A stretch of 64,000 bases of DNA from Bacteroidales bacterium (GTDB lineage: Bacteria > Bacteroidota > Bacteroidia > Bacteroidales > UBA1715): assembly GCA_017516865.1 (NCBI GenBank), contig JAFXAU010000029.1, positions 1 through 64,000 on the forward strand, given 5' to 3'. The position numbers and the translations under genes are program-made. Below the pieces are notes generated by a model, which was not told the origin of the DNA, did not search any database, and saw nothing but the letters and a program-made list of their open reading frames with translations. Shown here one piece after another: positions 19,601-28,277 of this stretch. Numbering within the stretch: the stretch's first letter is position 1; each line of letters opens with the position of its first letter.

Positions 19601-20724
19601 GCTATAAACGAAGTGTCTTTTGTTACTGTTATGGTACGTGGGTTTTCCTTATTGCCATCGTTCCAACTGCCAAATTGGTAATCGCTCTCGTTTGTTGACG
19701 TTGCCGTTAAAACCATTGTAAATTCATCGTCGCAGGCATTCTCCAACTCAATAGTGACAACTCCATATTCAGAGTTTGATGAACTTACGGAAAATTTATG
19801 CGATGAGGTTGCCAAGTTTGATTTGTATGGTATCCAATCCTCGTCGTTCATATAATTTTCAATCGCGTCACATGGCACGTAGATTTTGACATCCTCAGGG
19901 AAAGCATTTTCTCCTAAAGCAGGAGGAGTTTGTGATTCAATAAAGATAGTATGTAAATTTTCACAATTATTAAATGCGTCCACATCAATATCTATTACAG
20001 AAGCAGGAATAACAATTGACGTGAGACTTTTACAAGATTGAAACGATTCTTTCCCAATAGTGGTAAGGGTATTAGGGAAAGTTATGGAAGACAAGCTGTA
20101 ACAGCTTGAAAATGTACTTTCTCTGATTTTAGTAAGACCATCGGGAAGTTTTACTGATTTCAGATTATAACAGAGATAGAATACGGACGTACCCATTGTA
20201 GTGACGGAGTTTGGAATTTCTATAGATTCCAAATTTTCACAACCCCAAAACAGACCTTCACAGAGATTTGTAAGGGAGTTTGAAAGCGTTATGGATTGTA
20301 GATTTTTACACTCTGCAAACGCATAGTTAAGTTCCTCAAGGGAATTAGGAAGTACAACGTTTTTTAATTTAGTACATGATTGAAATGCCTGGTCTCCAAT
20401 AACCTTGACACCTTCTTGTATTGTTACAGATGTTAATTTCGTGCAATTGTAAAAAGGTCGATCGTATCTTTTCCCGACTCCTATCACAGTGTACGTTTCC
20501 CCATCGTATTCCACTGTTCCAGGAATAATCAAATCTCCAACTGGTGGATTTTCATACGGCTCATTTGTGTTTTTTTCATAAGTTACATTAACTGTTTTAT
20601 CTTCTTGAGAAATAATGTCGTAATACAATATGTGCTCACTTGGACTTACTGCCGAAAAATCGTAGGCGAATGTCTGTATTGCCGTGAAGATGGCTATCAA
20701 TAAGGGAAAGATGTATTTTTTCAT
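16654..20724 (-). CDS. Large T9SS surface protein: BspA-type LRRs, SprB repeats, nested beta-sandwich domains
   Basis: This is a 1356-residue adhesin-like protein. Order from the N-terminus: signal peptide (MKKYIFPLLIAIFTAIQTFA); LRR_5/BspA repeats (CTKLTSVTIQEGVKVIGDQA and others) to about residue 290; an InlB-B-like segment (NDGNKENPRTITVTKDTSF); several SprB repeats (EPYTYKWSDGATNKDRENLA, then EGEYTLTATDAYGC); Fn3-like segments; and a T9SS tail ending GIYIVIVGNKAVKIVVE. Two SprB repeats are split by inserted domains of about 150 residues with the pattern SFYHKG...W-LV-Y.W...IDE--LL (nt about 19245-18750 and 18300-17800). SprB is the gliding adhesin of Flavobacterium; here an adhesive or glycan-binding role is inferred. 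It is a tandem paralog of the next gene. Confidence 0.88.
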   Translation of the reverse strand: MKKYIFPLLIAIFTAIQTFAYDFSAVSPSEHILYYDIISQEDKTVNVTYEKNTNEPYENPPVGDLIIPGTVEYDGETYTVIGVGKRYDRPFYNCTKLTSVTIQEGVKVIGDQAFQSCTKLKNVVLPNSLEELNYAFAECKNLQSITLSNSLTNLCEGLFWGCENLESIEIPNSVTTMGTSVFYLCYNLKSVKLPDGLTKIRESTFSSCYSLSSITFPNTLTTIGKESFQSCKSLTSIVIPASVIDIDVDAFNNCENLHTIFIESQTPPALGENAFPEDVKIYVPCDAIENYMNDEDWIPYKSNLATSSHKFSVSSSNSEYGVVTIELENACDDEFTMVLTATSTNESDYQFGSWNDGNKENPRTITVTKDTSFIATFGKKPKILNLETTNPICTSATGSASFDVTNGVAPYTVLWNDGNTDNPRSEMTTGKYYFVATDAEGYTSDTTYVTLYPNEDNMPQISLNSTDPICETENGEITATVNGGTEPYAYNWGKANEKEIPLVNFENGAPNNLSGIFEINPNNPEDYSGAELSIENSGAAGSEQAIHVQRNSNDNVMYQLNLYLLDELSLNPEAAYSYGFSFYHKGTSVEFIISVEGSGWSTEYTIPYHSDWTLVSYTWENMNIETYDIPYVKFFVWYGNSTPDYWIDELTLLSYDDAETFSSEKDVQNLAAGQYRFSVTDSYGCKTIATTSLNKDFSVVPSVELTSTNPICETENGTITATVSEGTEPYTYKWSDGATNKDRENLAEGEYTLTATDAYGCATSKTATLEKDYSVLPKFSFDIKNPICETKNGEITTTVTSGTEPYSFSWIHISPMQMSDFEKGLTNELYSNIIIFNDKGYGGTTNTDESGIANDGALGTELSIIIKASSISQNLTNDYAGFYTHIGSEISSLANFVEGISFYHKGEGIVFRAFGDNMFEKLIPAHEEWTLVTFYFDEGLAPNDFYWTYRGANNYQSEMQFQIDEINLLIQYPSDVTTKDQNELSAGTYKLKVTDSYGCTYTDKVELVKDESNKPVLTKDFKNAICGHDVGEITISYEKGNEPVEYSWNDESTDLKRENLPAGTYTFTITDAYGCTVTDETEIEYESFKYQPELALVSVSQEQSPYNLIIWQKEASEAIDFYTIYRETERLGEYAKLDDVQYNETSIYVDVTANSLEYPYRYKISATDNCGKQSELSPSHKTIHLQKNKSIGTENNLSWTAYEGFDFLTYSIFRVTNEGVEEIKKVNSSVLTYTDLQPAQGTISYYVGVELPETIDINDPFVKAESGPFNLAISNIAEVENKTAISFVEEKPVNVYAAHNAIVVENAGENQIVICNAIGQTIVRAKGNNEAVKSFNVEKGIYIVIVGNKAVKIVVE

Positions 20725-20759
20725 AAGAATGACTTTATCTGTTTATAAATTTGACGGGG

Positions 20760-20767
20760 CAAAAATA
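20760..20767 (-). promoter_or_regulatory. -7 box TATTTTTG for the first adhesin
   Basis: The minus-strand TATTTTTG is an exact TAnnTTTG match, 35 bp upstream of the start at 20724. No clear -33 partner. Confidence 0.45.
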
Positions 20768-20820
20768 CATTTATTTTGGAATTACGAGAGGGGAAATCTG
20801 CAAATCTTGTTTGTAATCTG

Positions 20821-20846
20821 TAGAGACGCGATTAATCGCGTCTCTA
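20821..20846. repeat. Dispersed palindrome, copy B
   Basis: A perfect 26-bp palindrome, half-site TAGAGACGCGATT, lies 6 bp after the stop of the second adhesin gene. Confidence 0.9.
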
Positions 20847-20852
20847 TCAGAA

Positions 20853-23800
20853 TTATTCCACAACAACCCTAAACGCCTTGTTCCCGACAATCACAATGTA
20901 AATACCATTTTCAACATTGAATGATCTTTTGGTTTCGTTCATTCCTTTGGCACGAACAATTGTCTGTCCCATAGCGTTGCAAATCGTAATTTTGTTTTCG
21001 CCAGTATTTTCGATTACAATTGCGTTATTTGTTCCATATACATTCACAGAATTTCCATCAACTGTTGAAATGCCTGTTCCGCCTTGAGATTCAATTTCGG
21101 CAATGTTGCTAATGGCAAGGACAAACGGACCACTTTCAGCTTTTACAAATGGTTCGTTCACGTCGATAGTTTTTGGTAATTTAACAGCCACGTAGTATGC
21201 CAATGTGTTTTCTGGAGCGTTCTTGTCGACGTATGTCCAGTTGGTTGACGGAACTTCGTCTATTGGCTGTACAGGGTTTTTGTCGTCTTTTGTAATTCTG
21301 TAAATGGAATACGTTGAGAATTCAAAACCTTCATATCCGTCCCAAATGAGGTTGACCACGCCTCCCACACCAAGACTTGCCGTGGCATTGATTGTTTTAT
21401 GGTTATCGCTTAACGGCGATTCTTGTCCACAATTGTCGGTAGCCGAGATTTTGTAGCGATAGGCCTTCGTCTGACTGTCAGTGTTTTCGTCTAAATATAT
21501 GCTTGTATGGTTAAAAGGAACATCGGCAATCTTTTCATAGTCGTTTGCTGAAGACGTTTCACGATAAATGGAATAAAAATCTATAGCTTGTGTTTCTTCT
21601 TTTTGCCAAACTACCAAGTTTGCAGGCGATTCCTGACTCACCGTAACTAGTGCGATTTCGGGTTGATATTTGAACGATTCGTACACGATTTCTGTCGTAT
21701 CGGAAGCTGTACAGCCATATTCATCATGAATATTGAAAATATACGTACCGGGAGCCAAGTTGTTGCGCGTCAATGTCATTGCATCGAAGTCTTCCCATGA
21801 ATACAGAATAGAACCACTGCCTTTTTTATACGAAATAGTAATTTCGCCTACGTCATGTCCACAGATTGCGTTTGAAAATTCTTTGGTGATTACAGGTTTA
21901 TTCGTTTCATTAACCCGCAGCGAAACAACTTTGCTTGTGGCACAGCCCATTTCGTCGGTTGCGGTTAATATATAATCGCCTGATGACAAATTCTTTATGT
22001 TGTTGCTAAAAACTTCAGCATTTTCATGATTAATCAAAAGTGAAACTTCGTCTATCTGGAATTCTATATCTGATTTGTTTGAAAATTCGTGTCTGAAAAC
22101 CCATTGAATCTCTTTTATTTCTTGTTCGCCCGTCTTAATTCCTAAATCTTCATCCCAGTAGATGGTGACAAGTGTCCATTCAGAATGAGCTGGAACAGTT
22201 TTTACGTCATAACTATCAGTAAGTCCAACCCCGCACGCATCGCCTTTGTGGTAAAACGATACGCCTAATGATTTGGAAAATTTTTCGTCGAAAGTATAAG
22301 AACCATATAATGGCATAACGAAACCAGCATTGTTGTAGCCGAGATAGTTTCCTATCGTGATTGACGTAGCCTTCAATAGATATGATTTTCCTGTTCCGTT
22401 GGCTCCATCGTTTACCACGCCAGACTGGCTCACGTCTGTTGTGGAGTATGTGAATATTTCACTGTCGTTGAATGGTTTTACCGCAGATCCAAACCATGTA
22501 AGAACTCCTTTTTCAAAATTGGCTACGGGAAACCATGTCGCTTCCTTCCAATCAAAATTGTAGGGAACGTCTGACTGAACTGCAATTTCTCCCGTGGAAG
22601 ATGTACAGATAGGCTCTCGTTTGAGTACTTCGTATTCTGGCAGGTCGTTGTAGTTTTTCTCTAATGTAACAGAAAGTGACACATTACAGCCATCTGCATC
22701 GGAAATAGTAACGGAATAATCTCCTTCCCCCAAGTTGCTGCGGTTTTGACTGGTGTTCCCATCGTCCCACAGGAATGTGTATGGTGAGTGTTCTTCATCG
22801 ACTATGGCAAGAATGGTACCGTTTTCTTTTTCACAAATAGGGTCTAAAGATTCCAAGTAAACCGAGTTTAAAATCCGAGAGAAATCCTTGTTAAGGATAA
22901 CCGACCTTGTGTCTTCGCAGCCTGTGGCATCTGTTACTGTTACTGTATATTTCCCAGCCGACAGGTTATTTAAATTTTGGTCTGACGAGTATACGTCAGC
23001 TTTATCGTACATAAGAATTGAAACTTCGTCAATACCAAAGTCGTACGATTTACGGTATTCGAATTCTTTCGCCGAAAAAACAATAGCCACAATGTCCTCC
23101 TTGGTCAGTTCGCTCCATGGAACGATAACTTGTGTCCAATCCAAATGAAATGGAATGTTGAATTTGTTACTTCTTTCTAAATTGTTGTCCAATGCATACA
23201 GATATAAAGAAGATCCTTTGTGATAGAAAGAAATTCCGTATGTGTTGGTTGCAATGTTAAATTGATCGTAGTATTGTTCATAAACAGCAGCATTTTCTCC
23301 GGTTCCATAAATCGGCGTGTAGTCGTTTCGGAACGGAAGTTCAATTTTAAACGTTGCAAGCGAATCGGTGCCAATTTGAACATTTATTGCGTTCCCCGAA
23401 ACGCCGCCTGCGGTTGGTGTAAGAGCAAACGACTCGAATATGTCGGTTTGGTTGAAGTTTGTTGCAGCATAAAGTGTTGCCGTACCGTCGAGACCGTTTT
23501 CCACGCTATTCATGTTTTCCTCGAAGTTCCACACGGTTTCTTCAGTAATTTCCTGCTTTTTCCACGTATAGGAATATGGTTCAGTTCCTCCGCTCACTGT
23601 GGTCGAGAGAGCACCTGTAGCACTTTCACAAATCGGATCAATAGAAGAAATTGTTGCCTGAGGCATACTGTTGTTCTCTTGGGATGTAAGCACCACGTCA
23701 ACAGTGTCGCTCGTGAAGCCAAGAGCGTCTTCCACAACGACCCGATACCTTCCTGCAACCATATTGTTGCGAGGATTGTCGGTGATCCCGTCGTTCCATA

Positions 23801-25043
23801 GTATTGTGTATGGTGCAACACCGTTTGTCACCTCAAACGAAATTGAACCAGTTGCAGAAGTACAAATAGGATTGACTTGCTGTAGATTGTTAATTTGCGG
23901 CTTTTCTCCGAAAAGTGCCGTAAACGATGTGTCTTTCGTTACCGTTATTGTGCGTGGATTTTCCTTGTTGCCGTCGCTCCAGCCGCCAAATTGGTAATTG
24001 TCGTAAGTCGGTGTGGCGGTTAGAACAAGAGTAAATTCATCGTCGCACGTGTTTTCTGCATTGATAGAAACCGTTCCGTAATTCTTTTTTGACGAAGAAA
24101 TGAAAAACTTATGCGACGCCGTTTTCAAATAATCTTTGTATTGTGCCCAATCCTCGTCGTTTTGATAGTTTTCCAAAGCACCACAAGGGACGTAGATTTG
24201 TAAGTCGTTTGATACTAAAAATGGGTCTTCTCCAATTGATGGTACTGACTCTGAATTAAAAAACAATTGTTGAACACTACTATTATGAAATGATTTATTA
24301 AAAGCTCTCCTTCCAATTTCCGTAACGCATGCTGGTATAGAAAGCGATGGCGTTTGTACATCAATAAATGCACCTTCTCCAATTGAAGTAAGAGTGCTTG
24401 GAAGTTTTAGTGATGTAATTGGGCAATATGCAAATGCGTAATCTTTGATTATAGTGACATTTTCTGGTAGAGTAACAGATGTAATATTGTCACAATGAAA
24501 GAACATGTATCCTTCAATTGTTGTAAGAGAATTTGGTAGAACAATTGAAGTTAGTCCAGTACAATCGCTAAATGCAGAATTTCCTATGCTATTTATTGAA
24601 TTTGGTAAATTGATTGTTTGAAGTTTTACACAATTCGCGAAAACGCGATTACCGATAGTTTCAATGGTTTCTGGAAGTGTTACCGATTGCAGTTTTTCAC
24701 AATTTTGAAATGCACCATAATCAATGGTAGTTACACCTTCCTGAATAACAACTGATTTTAATTTTTTGCAGTTATAGAAAGCACTTCTACTAACACTAAC
24801 AACAGTATATTGAACACCCTCGTTTTCTACGAAGGCAGGAATAATCAAATCTCCCTCTGGTTGAGTTTCATAGTACTCACTTCCATTGTTGATTTCATAA
24901 GTAACATTTGTCGTCTTATCCGTTTTTGAAACGTACGAATAATACAACGTATGTCCGCTTGGACTTACAGCCGAAAAATCGTAAGCGAATGTCTGTACTG
25001 CCGTGAAGATGGCAACTAACAGGGGGAGAATAAGTTTTTTCAT
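20853..25043 (-). CDS. Large T9SS surface protein, paralog of the preceding adhesin
   Basis: This is a 1396-residue protein with the same plan as 16654-20724: signal peptide (MKKLILPLLVAIFTAVQTFA), BspA LRRs (GLTSIVLPNSLTTIEGYMFF), InlB-B-like segment (SDGNKENPRTITVTKDTSFT), SprB repeats, two nested beta-sandwich insertions (nt about 23550-23000 and 22540-22010; ISFYHKGSSLYLYALDNN, FDEKFSKSLGVSFYHKGDAC), Fn3-like segments and a T9SS tail (ENKITICNAMGQTIVRAKGM, NGIYIVIVGNKAFRVVVE). The tail is nearly the same as in the paralog while the LRRs differ. The start lies only 17 bp after the ftsY stop with no visible promoter, so it may be the last gene of the rpmB-ftsY transcript. Confidence 0.88.
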   Translation of the reverse strand: MKKLILPLLVAIFTAVQTFAYDFSAVSPSGHTLYYSYVSKTDKTTNVTYEINNGSEYYETQPEGDLIIPAFVENEGVQYTVVSVSRSAFYNCKKLKSVVIQEGVTTIDYGAFQNCEKLQSVTLPETIETIGNRVFANCVKLQTINLPNSINSIGNSAFSDCTGLTSIVLPNSLTTIEGYMFFHCDNITSVTLPENVTIIKDYAFAYCPITSLKLPSTLTSIGEGAFIDVQTPSLSIPACVTEIGRRAFNKSFHNSSVQQLFFNSESVPSIGEDPFLVSNDLQIYVPCGALENYQNDEDWAQYKDYLKTASHKFFISSSKKNYGTVSINAENTCDDEFTLVLTATPTYDNYQFGGWSDGNKENPRTITVTKDTSFTALFGEKPQINNLQQVNPICTSATGSISFEVTNGVAPYTILWNDGITDNPRNNMVAGRYRVVVEDALGFTSDTVDVVLTSQENNSMPQATISSIDPICESATGALSTTVSGGTEPYSYTWKKQEITEETVWNFEENMNSVENGLDGTATLYAATNFNQTDIFESFALTPTAGGVSGNAINVQIGTDSLATFKIELPFRNDYTPIYGTGENAAVYEQYYDQFNIATNTYGISFYHKGSSLYLYALDNNLERSNKFNIPFHLDWTQVIVPWSELTKEDIVAIVFSAKEFEYRKSYDFGIDEVSILMYDKADVYSSDQNLNNLSAGKYTVTVTDATGCEDTRSVILNKDFSRILNSVYLESLDPICEKENGTILAIVDEEHSPYTFLWDDGNTSQNRSNLGEGDYSVTISDADGCNVSLSVTLEKNYNDLPEYEVLKREPICTSSTGEIAVQSDVPYNFDWKEATWFPVANFEKGVLTWFGSAVKPFNDSEIFTYSTTDVSQSGVVNDGANGTGKSYLLKATSITIGNYLGYNNAGFVMPLYGSYTFDEKFSKSLGVSFYHKGDACGVGLTDSYDVKTVPAHSEWTLVTIYWDEDLGIKTGEQEIKEIQWVFRHEFSNKSDIEFQIDEVSLLINHENAEVFSNNIKNLSSGDYILTATDEMGCATSKVVSLRVNETNKPVITKEFSNAICGHDVGEITISYKKGSGSILYSWEDFDAMTLTRNNLAPGTYIFNIHDEYGCTASDTTEIVYESFKYQPEIALVTVSQESPANLVVWQKEETQAIDFYSIYRETSSANDYEKIADVPFNHTSIYLDENTDSQTKAYRYKISATDNCGQESPLSDNHKTINATASLGVGGVVNLIWDGYEGFEFSTYSIYRITKDDKNPVQPIDEVPSTNWTYVDKNAPENTLAYYVAVKLPKTIDVNEPFVKAESGPFVLAISNIAEIESQGGTGISTVDGNSVNVYGTNNAIVIENTGENKITICNAMGQTIVRAKGMNETKRSFNVENGIYIVIVGNKAFRVVVE

Positions 25044-25060
25044 AGCTGTAAAGTATTAGA

Positions 25061-26008
25061 TTACTCAAATAAAGATTCTATAAATGATTTTTTGTCGAAG
25101 AATTGAAGGTCGTCAATTCCTTCGCCAACTCCTATGTATTTTACTGGAATTTTGAACTGGTCGGAAATGCCAATCACAACGCCGCCTTTTGCTGTTCCGT
25201 CAAGTTTTGTGAGGGCTAAGGCATTTACTTCCGTTGCTTTTGTGAATTGTTTTGCCTGTTCAAAAGCATTTTGTCCCGTCGAGGCGTCGAGAACCAATAA
25301 AACCTCATGCGGTGCTTCGGGGACAAGTTTTTGCATGACGCGTTTAATTTTCGTCAACTCGTTCATCAGGTTGATTTTGTTGTGCAGACGGCCTGCCGTG
25401 TCGATTATGACTACATCGGCATTGTTGGCCATGGCAGATTTAAGCGTGTCGAATGCCACCGATGCAGGGTCGGAGCCCATCTGTTGTTTGATGAGAGGAA
25501 CTTGTACTCGTTCTGCCCAGACTTCAAGTTGTTCTATTGCTGCAGCACGGAATGTGTCCGCCGCTCCTAAATAGACGTTTTTGCCCGCAGCCTTGAATTT
25601 TGCCGCAAGTTTTCCGATGGTCGTGGTTTTACCAACGCCGTTAACACCAACAACCATAATGACGTATGGTTTTGTCTGTACGTCGAGGAAATTTTCAGAA
25701 ACATCGTTGTCGTTTTCGGCAAGAAGTCCCATGATTTCTTCCCGAAGAATTTTCTGTAATTCGTCGGTACCAATAAATTTATCGTGGGCAACACGTTTTT
25801 CAATTCGTTCAATGATACGTAGGGTAGTATCTACGCCAACGTCGGAAGTAATGAGAATTTCCTCCAAATTGTCGAGGACCTCGTCGTCGACTTTTGATTT
25901 ACCGGCAATAGAACGTGCAATTTTTTTGAGAACGGATTCTTTTGTCTTCTCCAGTCCCTTGTCCAATGCTTCCTTCTTGTCTGTTTTGAAAAAATCGAAT
26001 AGTCCCAT
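25061..26008 (-). CDS. ftsY: Signal recognition particle receptor FtsY
   Basis: This is the SRP receptor GTPase (315 residues), which docks ribosome-SRP complexes at the inner membrane. The N domain helix bundle (about 1-95) is followed by the G domain with G1 GVNGVGKTTTIGKLAAKF, the insertion-box motif GAADTFRAAAIEQLEVWAER, G3 DTAGRLHNK, G4 TKLDGTAKGG and G5 GVGEGIDDL. The long acidic A domain of E. coli FtsY is absent, as is usual in Bacteroidota. It is downstream of rpmB-rpmG-DUF4295, from which a hairpin separates it. Confidence 0.97.
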   Translation of the reverse strand: MGLFDFFKTDKKEALDKGLEKTKESVLKKIARSIAGKSKVDDEVLDNLEEILITSDVGVDTTLRIIERIEKRVAHDKFIGTDELQKILREEIMGLLAENDNDVSENFLDVQTKPYVIMVVGVNGVGKTTTIGKLAAKFKAAGKNVYLGAADTFRAAAIEQLEVWAERVQVPLIKQQMGSDPASVAFDTLKSAMANNADVVIIDTAGRLHNKINLMNELTKIKRVMQKLVPEAPHEVLLVLDASTGQNAFEQAKQFTKATEVNALALTKLDGTAKGGVVIGISDQFKIPVKYIGVGEGIDDLQFFDKKSFIESLFE

Positions 26009-26042
26009 CTGTATTTTTTTGTGCGTAAAATACTAAAAAAAC

Positions 26043-26074
26043 AAAAAGCCTTATCAAAATGACAAGGCTTTTTT
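26043..26074. terminator. Hairpin between the DUF4295 gene and ftsY
   Basis: The 13-position stem (26043-26055 with 26061-26073, core AAAGCCTT/AAGGCTTT, one A-C mismatch) has a 5-base loop and A/T runs on both sides. On the minus strand it ends in a U-rich tract, so it may partly end the ribosomal protein transcript before ftsY. Confidence 0.7.
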
Positions 26075-26094
26075 ATTAAAAATATACGAGAATA

Positions 26095-26250
26095 CTATTT
26101 TTTGTTCAAATATGCTTGAACTTCTGAATTAGGAACGATTTCTTCTGAGAAGATGTAAGCTCCTGTTTTCTCTGAACGAACAGTCTTGATGACTTTTGTA
26201 TAATCTTTACCAGCACCTTTTTGAAGGGTTGCAACTACTTTCTTTGCCAT
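26095..26250 (-). CDS. DUF4295 family small protein
   Basis: This is a 51-residue basic protein starting MAKKVVATLQKGAGKDYTKV and ending SEVQAYLNKK, with a TAG stop. It matches the short DUF4295 family that follows rpmG in Bacteroidota. Its size, charge and setting next to L28 and L33 suggest a ribosome-associated role. It starts 6 bp after rpmG. Confidence 0.9.
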   Translation of the reverse strand: MAKKVVATLQKGAGKDYTKVIKTVRSEKTGAYIFSEEIVPNSEVQAYLNKK

Positions 26251-26256
26251 AGTCTA

Positions 26257-26439
26257 TTATTTTATTTCTCTGTGAACAGTTACTTTACGTAAATATGGAT
26301 TGTATTTCTTCATTTCCAATCTGTCAGGAACATTCTTACGATTCTTTGTCGTAATATAACGTGACATTCCTGGAACGCCGCTTTCTTTTTGCTCTGTGCA
26401 TTCAAGAATAACTTGTACTCTATTACCTTTTTTTGCCAT
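26257..26439 (-). CDS. rpmG: 50S ribosomal protein L33
   Basis: This is a 60-residue large-subunit protein near the E site. [17 protein letters not shown] and the [20 protein letters not shown] segment are typical of L33. The Cys at position 14 stands alone, without the CxxC pairs of zinc-binding L33 forms, so this is a zinc-independent type. It lies 11 bp after rpmB. Confidence 0.96.
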   Translation of the reverse strand: MAKKGNRVQVILECTEQKESGVPGMSRYITTKNRKNVPDRLEMKKYNPYLRKVTVHREIK

Positions 26440-26450
26440 TGCTATATGTA

Positions 26451-26693
26451 TTAATAGTTTTGAATATATCCTTTCGCTTTTGCGTCTTTAAGAGCTTGGC
26501 TGAGGCCTTTCTTGTTAATAGTTCTTAATCCATTTGCCGAAACACGAAGGGTAATCCATCTGTCTTCTTCTGCTAAATAGAATTTCTTTTCGAGCAAGTT
26601 TACGTCGAAAATTCTTTTCGTCTTTGCGTTTGAGTGGGAAACATTGTTACCGCTCATTGCTCTCTTTCCTGTAATTTGACAAATTCTATACAT
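26451..26693 (-). CDS. rpmB: 50S ribosomal protein L28
   Basis: This is an 80-residue protein with the family opening [20 protein letters not shown] and the [15 protein letters not shown] and [19 protein letters not shown] segments. It is the first gene of the rpmB-rpmG-DUF4295-ftsY set. The promoter should lie in 26694-26790; the best -7 candidate is a one-mismatch TTATTTTG at 26744-26751. Confidence 0.96.
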   Translation of the reverse strand: MYRICQITGKRAMSGNNVSHSNAKTKRIFDVNLLEKKFYLAEEDRWITLRVSANGLRTINKKGLSQALKDAKAKGYIQNY

Positions 26694-26795
26694 TGTACTT
26701 CTGCTATTTGCTAGTTTATACTACTTCCTTTAAAATCGGGTTGCAAAATAATTGAAAAAATCTCAAATAAAAAAATTTCTAACGAAGAAAATTAG

Positions 26796-26825
26796 AAAAA
26801 AAAGAGGGTCTGTTGTTCGACCCTC
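26796..26825 (-). terminator. Intrinsic terminator of rocD
   Basis: A 7-bp GC-rich stem (GAGGGTC/GACCCTC, 26804-26810 and 26819-26825) with an 8-base loop is followed, on the minus strand, by an eight-U run from A's at 26796-26803. It lies 25 bp after the rocD stop. Confidence 0.85.
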
Positions 26826-26850
26826 TCTTTTCGCGTATTTACAAGAGATT

Positions 26851-28068
26851 TTATGCAAATTGTTTGAATGTTTTCTTAATAATATCAATGCTTTCGCGAA
26901 GTTGTTCCTCGTTGATTACAAGTGGAGGAGCAAAACGGATGATGTGTTCGTGAGTTGGTTTTGCCAGCAATCCGTTGTCGCGCAATGCCAAGCAGAAATC
27001 CCATGCTTTCTTTCCGTTGTGTGGTTCAATAATAACGGCATTCAACAAACCTTTACCACGAACCAATTTCTTCATTGGGTGTTGGAAAGAATTCAACTCG
27101 TCGCGGAAGATTTTTCCAAGACGTTCTGCGTTTTCTGCCAATTTTTCATCTCTCAAAACTGAAAGAGCTGCGATTGCAACTTTTGCAGCAATTGGGTTTC
27201 CACCGTAAGTAGAGCCGTGTTCACCCGGTTTGATGTTCAACATAATGTCGTCGTCAGCCAAAACTGCCGAAACAGGCAACATACCGCCACTGATTGCCTT
27301 ACCCAAGATAAGAATGTCGGGACGAACGCCTTCGTGGTCGCAGCAAAGCATTTTACCCGTACGGGCCAAACCAGTCTGAACTTCGTCGGCAATGAAAAGT
27401 ACGTTGTGTTTTTTACACAAATCGTAGCATTTTTTCAAATAACCATCGTGAGGAACATATACACCAGCTTCACCTTGAATAGGTTCTACCAAGAAACCTG
27501 CAACTTTGTCGCCTTCTTTTTCAAGAACTTTTGCGAGTGCGTCAACATCATCGTAAGGAACTTTGATGAAACCAGGAGTAAGAGGTCCATAGTTTGCATA
27601 CGATTCAGGGTCTATAGACATTGAGATGATGGAAATTGTTCTTCCGTGGAAGTTACCTTCGCAGCAGATGATTTTTACTTCATCGTTAGGAATACCTTTC
27701 TTTACAACACCCCAACGACGAGCAAGTTTCAATGCTGTTTCGTCGCCTTCGGCACCAGTATTCATAGGAAGTAATTTATCGTAGCCGAAAAATTTAGTTG
27801 CAAATTCTTCGTATTCACCAAGCGTATCGTTGAAAAATGCACGTGAGGTAAGGGAAATTTTTTGTGCTTGGTCAACCATTGCCTTTACGATTTTTGGATG
27901 GCAATGTCCTTGATTTACTGCTGAATATGCAGACAGATAATCGTAATAGCGTTTGCCGTCGGTATCCCAAACATATACACCTTCGCCTTTCGCCAAAACT
28001 ACAGGGAGCGGATGGTAATTGTGAGCGCCATACTTCAGCTCTCTGTCCATGTAATCCTGTTGAGTCAT
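26851..28068 (-). CDS. rocD: Ornithine aminotransferase
   Basis: This class III PLP aminotransferase (405 residues) converts ornithine and 2-oxoglutarate to glutamate semialdehyde and glutamate, linking arginine and proline metabolism. Visible features are [20 protein letters not shown], the cofactor-binding [19 protein letters not shown], the VEPIQGEAG segment, [13 protein letters not shown] and the Schiff-base lysine in [20 protein letters not shown]. Length and motif order fit OAT better than acetylornithine aminotransferase. It stands alone with its own -7 box and terminator. Confidence 0.93.
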   Translation of the reverse strand: MTQQDYMDRELKYGAHNYHPLPVVLAKGEGVYVWDTDGKRYYDYLSAYSAVNQGHCHPKIVKAMVDQAQKISLTSRAFFNDTLGEYEEFATKFFGYDKLLPMNTGAEGDETALKLARRWGVVKKGIPNDEVKIICCEGNFHGRTISIISMSIDPESYANYGPLTPGFIKVPYDDVDALAKVLEKEGDKVAGFLVEPIQGEAGVYVPHDGYLKKCYDLCKKHNVLFIADEVQTGLARTGKMLCCDHEGVRPDILILGKAISGGMLPVSAVLADDDIMLNIKPGEHGSTYGGNPIAAKVAIAALSVLRDEKLAENAERLGKIFRDELNSFQHPMKKLVRGKGLLNAVIIEPHNGKKAWDFCLALRDNGLLAKPTHEHIIRFAPPLVINEEQLRESIDIIKKTFKQFA

Positions 28069-28113
28069 AATTATTTAAACATTTTAATAGGTTAAACTTC
28101 ATTTTAACGAGGT

Positions 28114-28121
28114 CAAAGGTA
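28114..28121 (-). promoter_or_regulatory. -7 box TACCTTTG for rocD
   Basis: An exact TAnnTTTG match on the minus strand, 45 bp upstream of the rocD start. No clear -33 element seen. Confidence 0.5.
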
Positions 28122-28277
28122 GAAATTATTTATAAACGTGGTCGGAATTTTTTATTTTTTTGAAAGAAATACTGATTTCTTGTGGCATAAATATTCGTCA
28201 ATATGCCCTTGTGCCAAACTTGTTAGTAAAAAAAGGATTCTTATGTATTTTGCTCTTGTTGTTTTGATAAATTTGCA

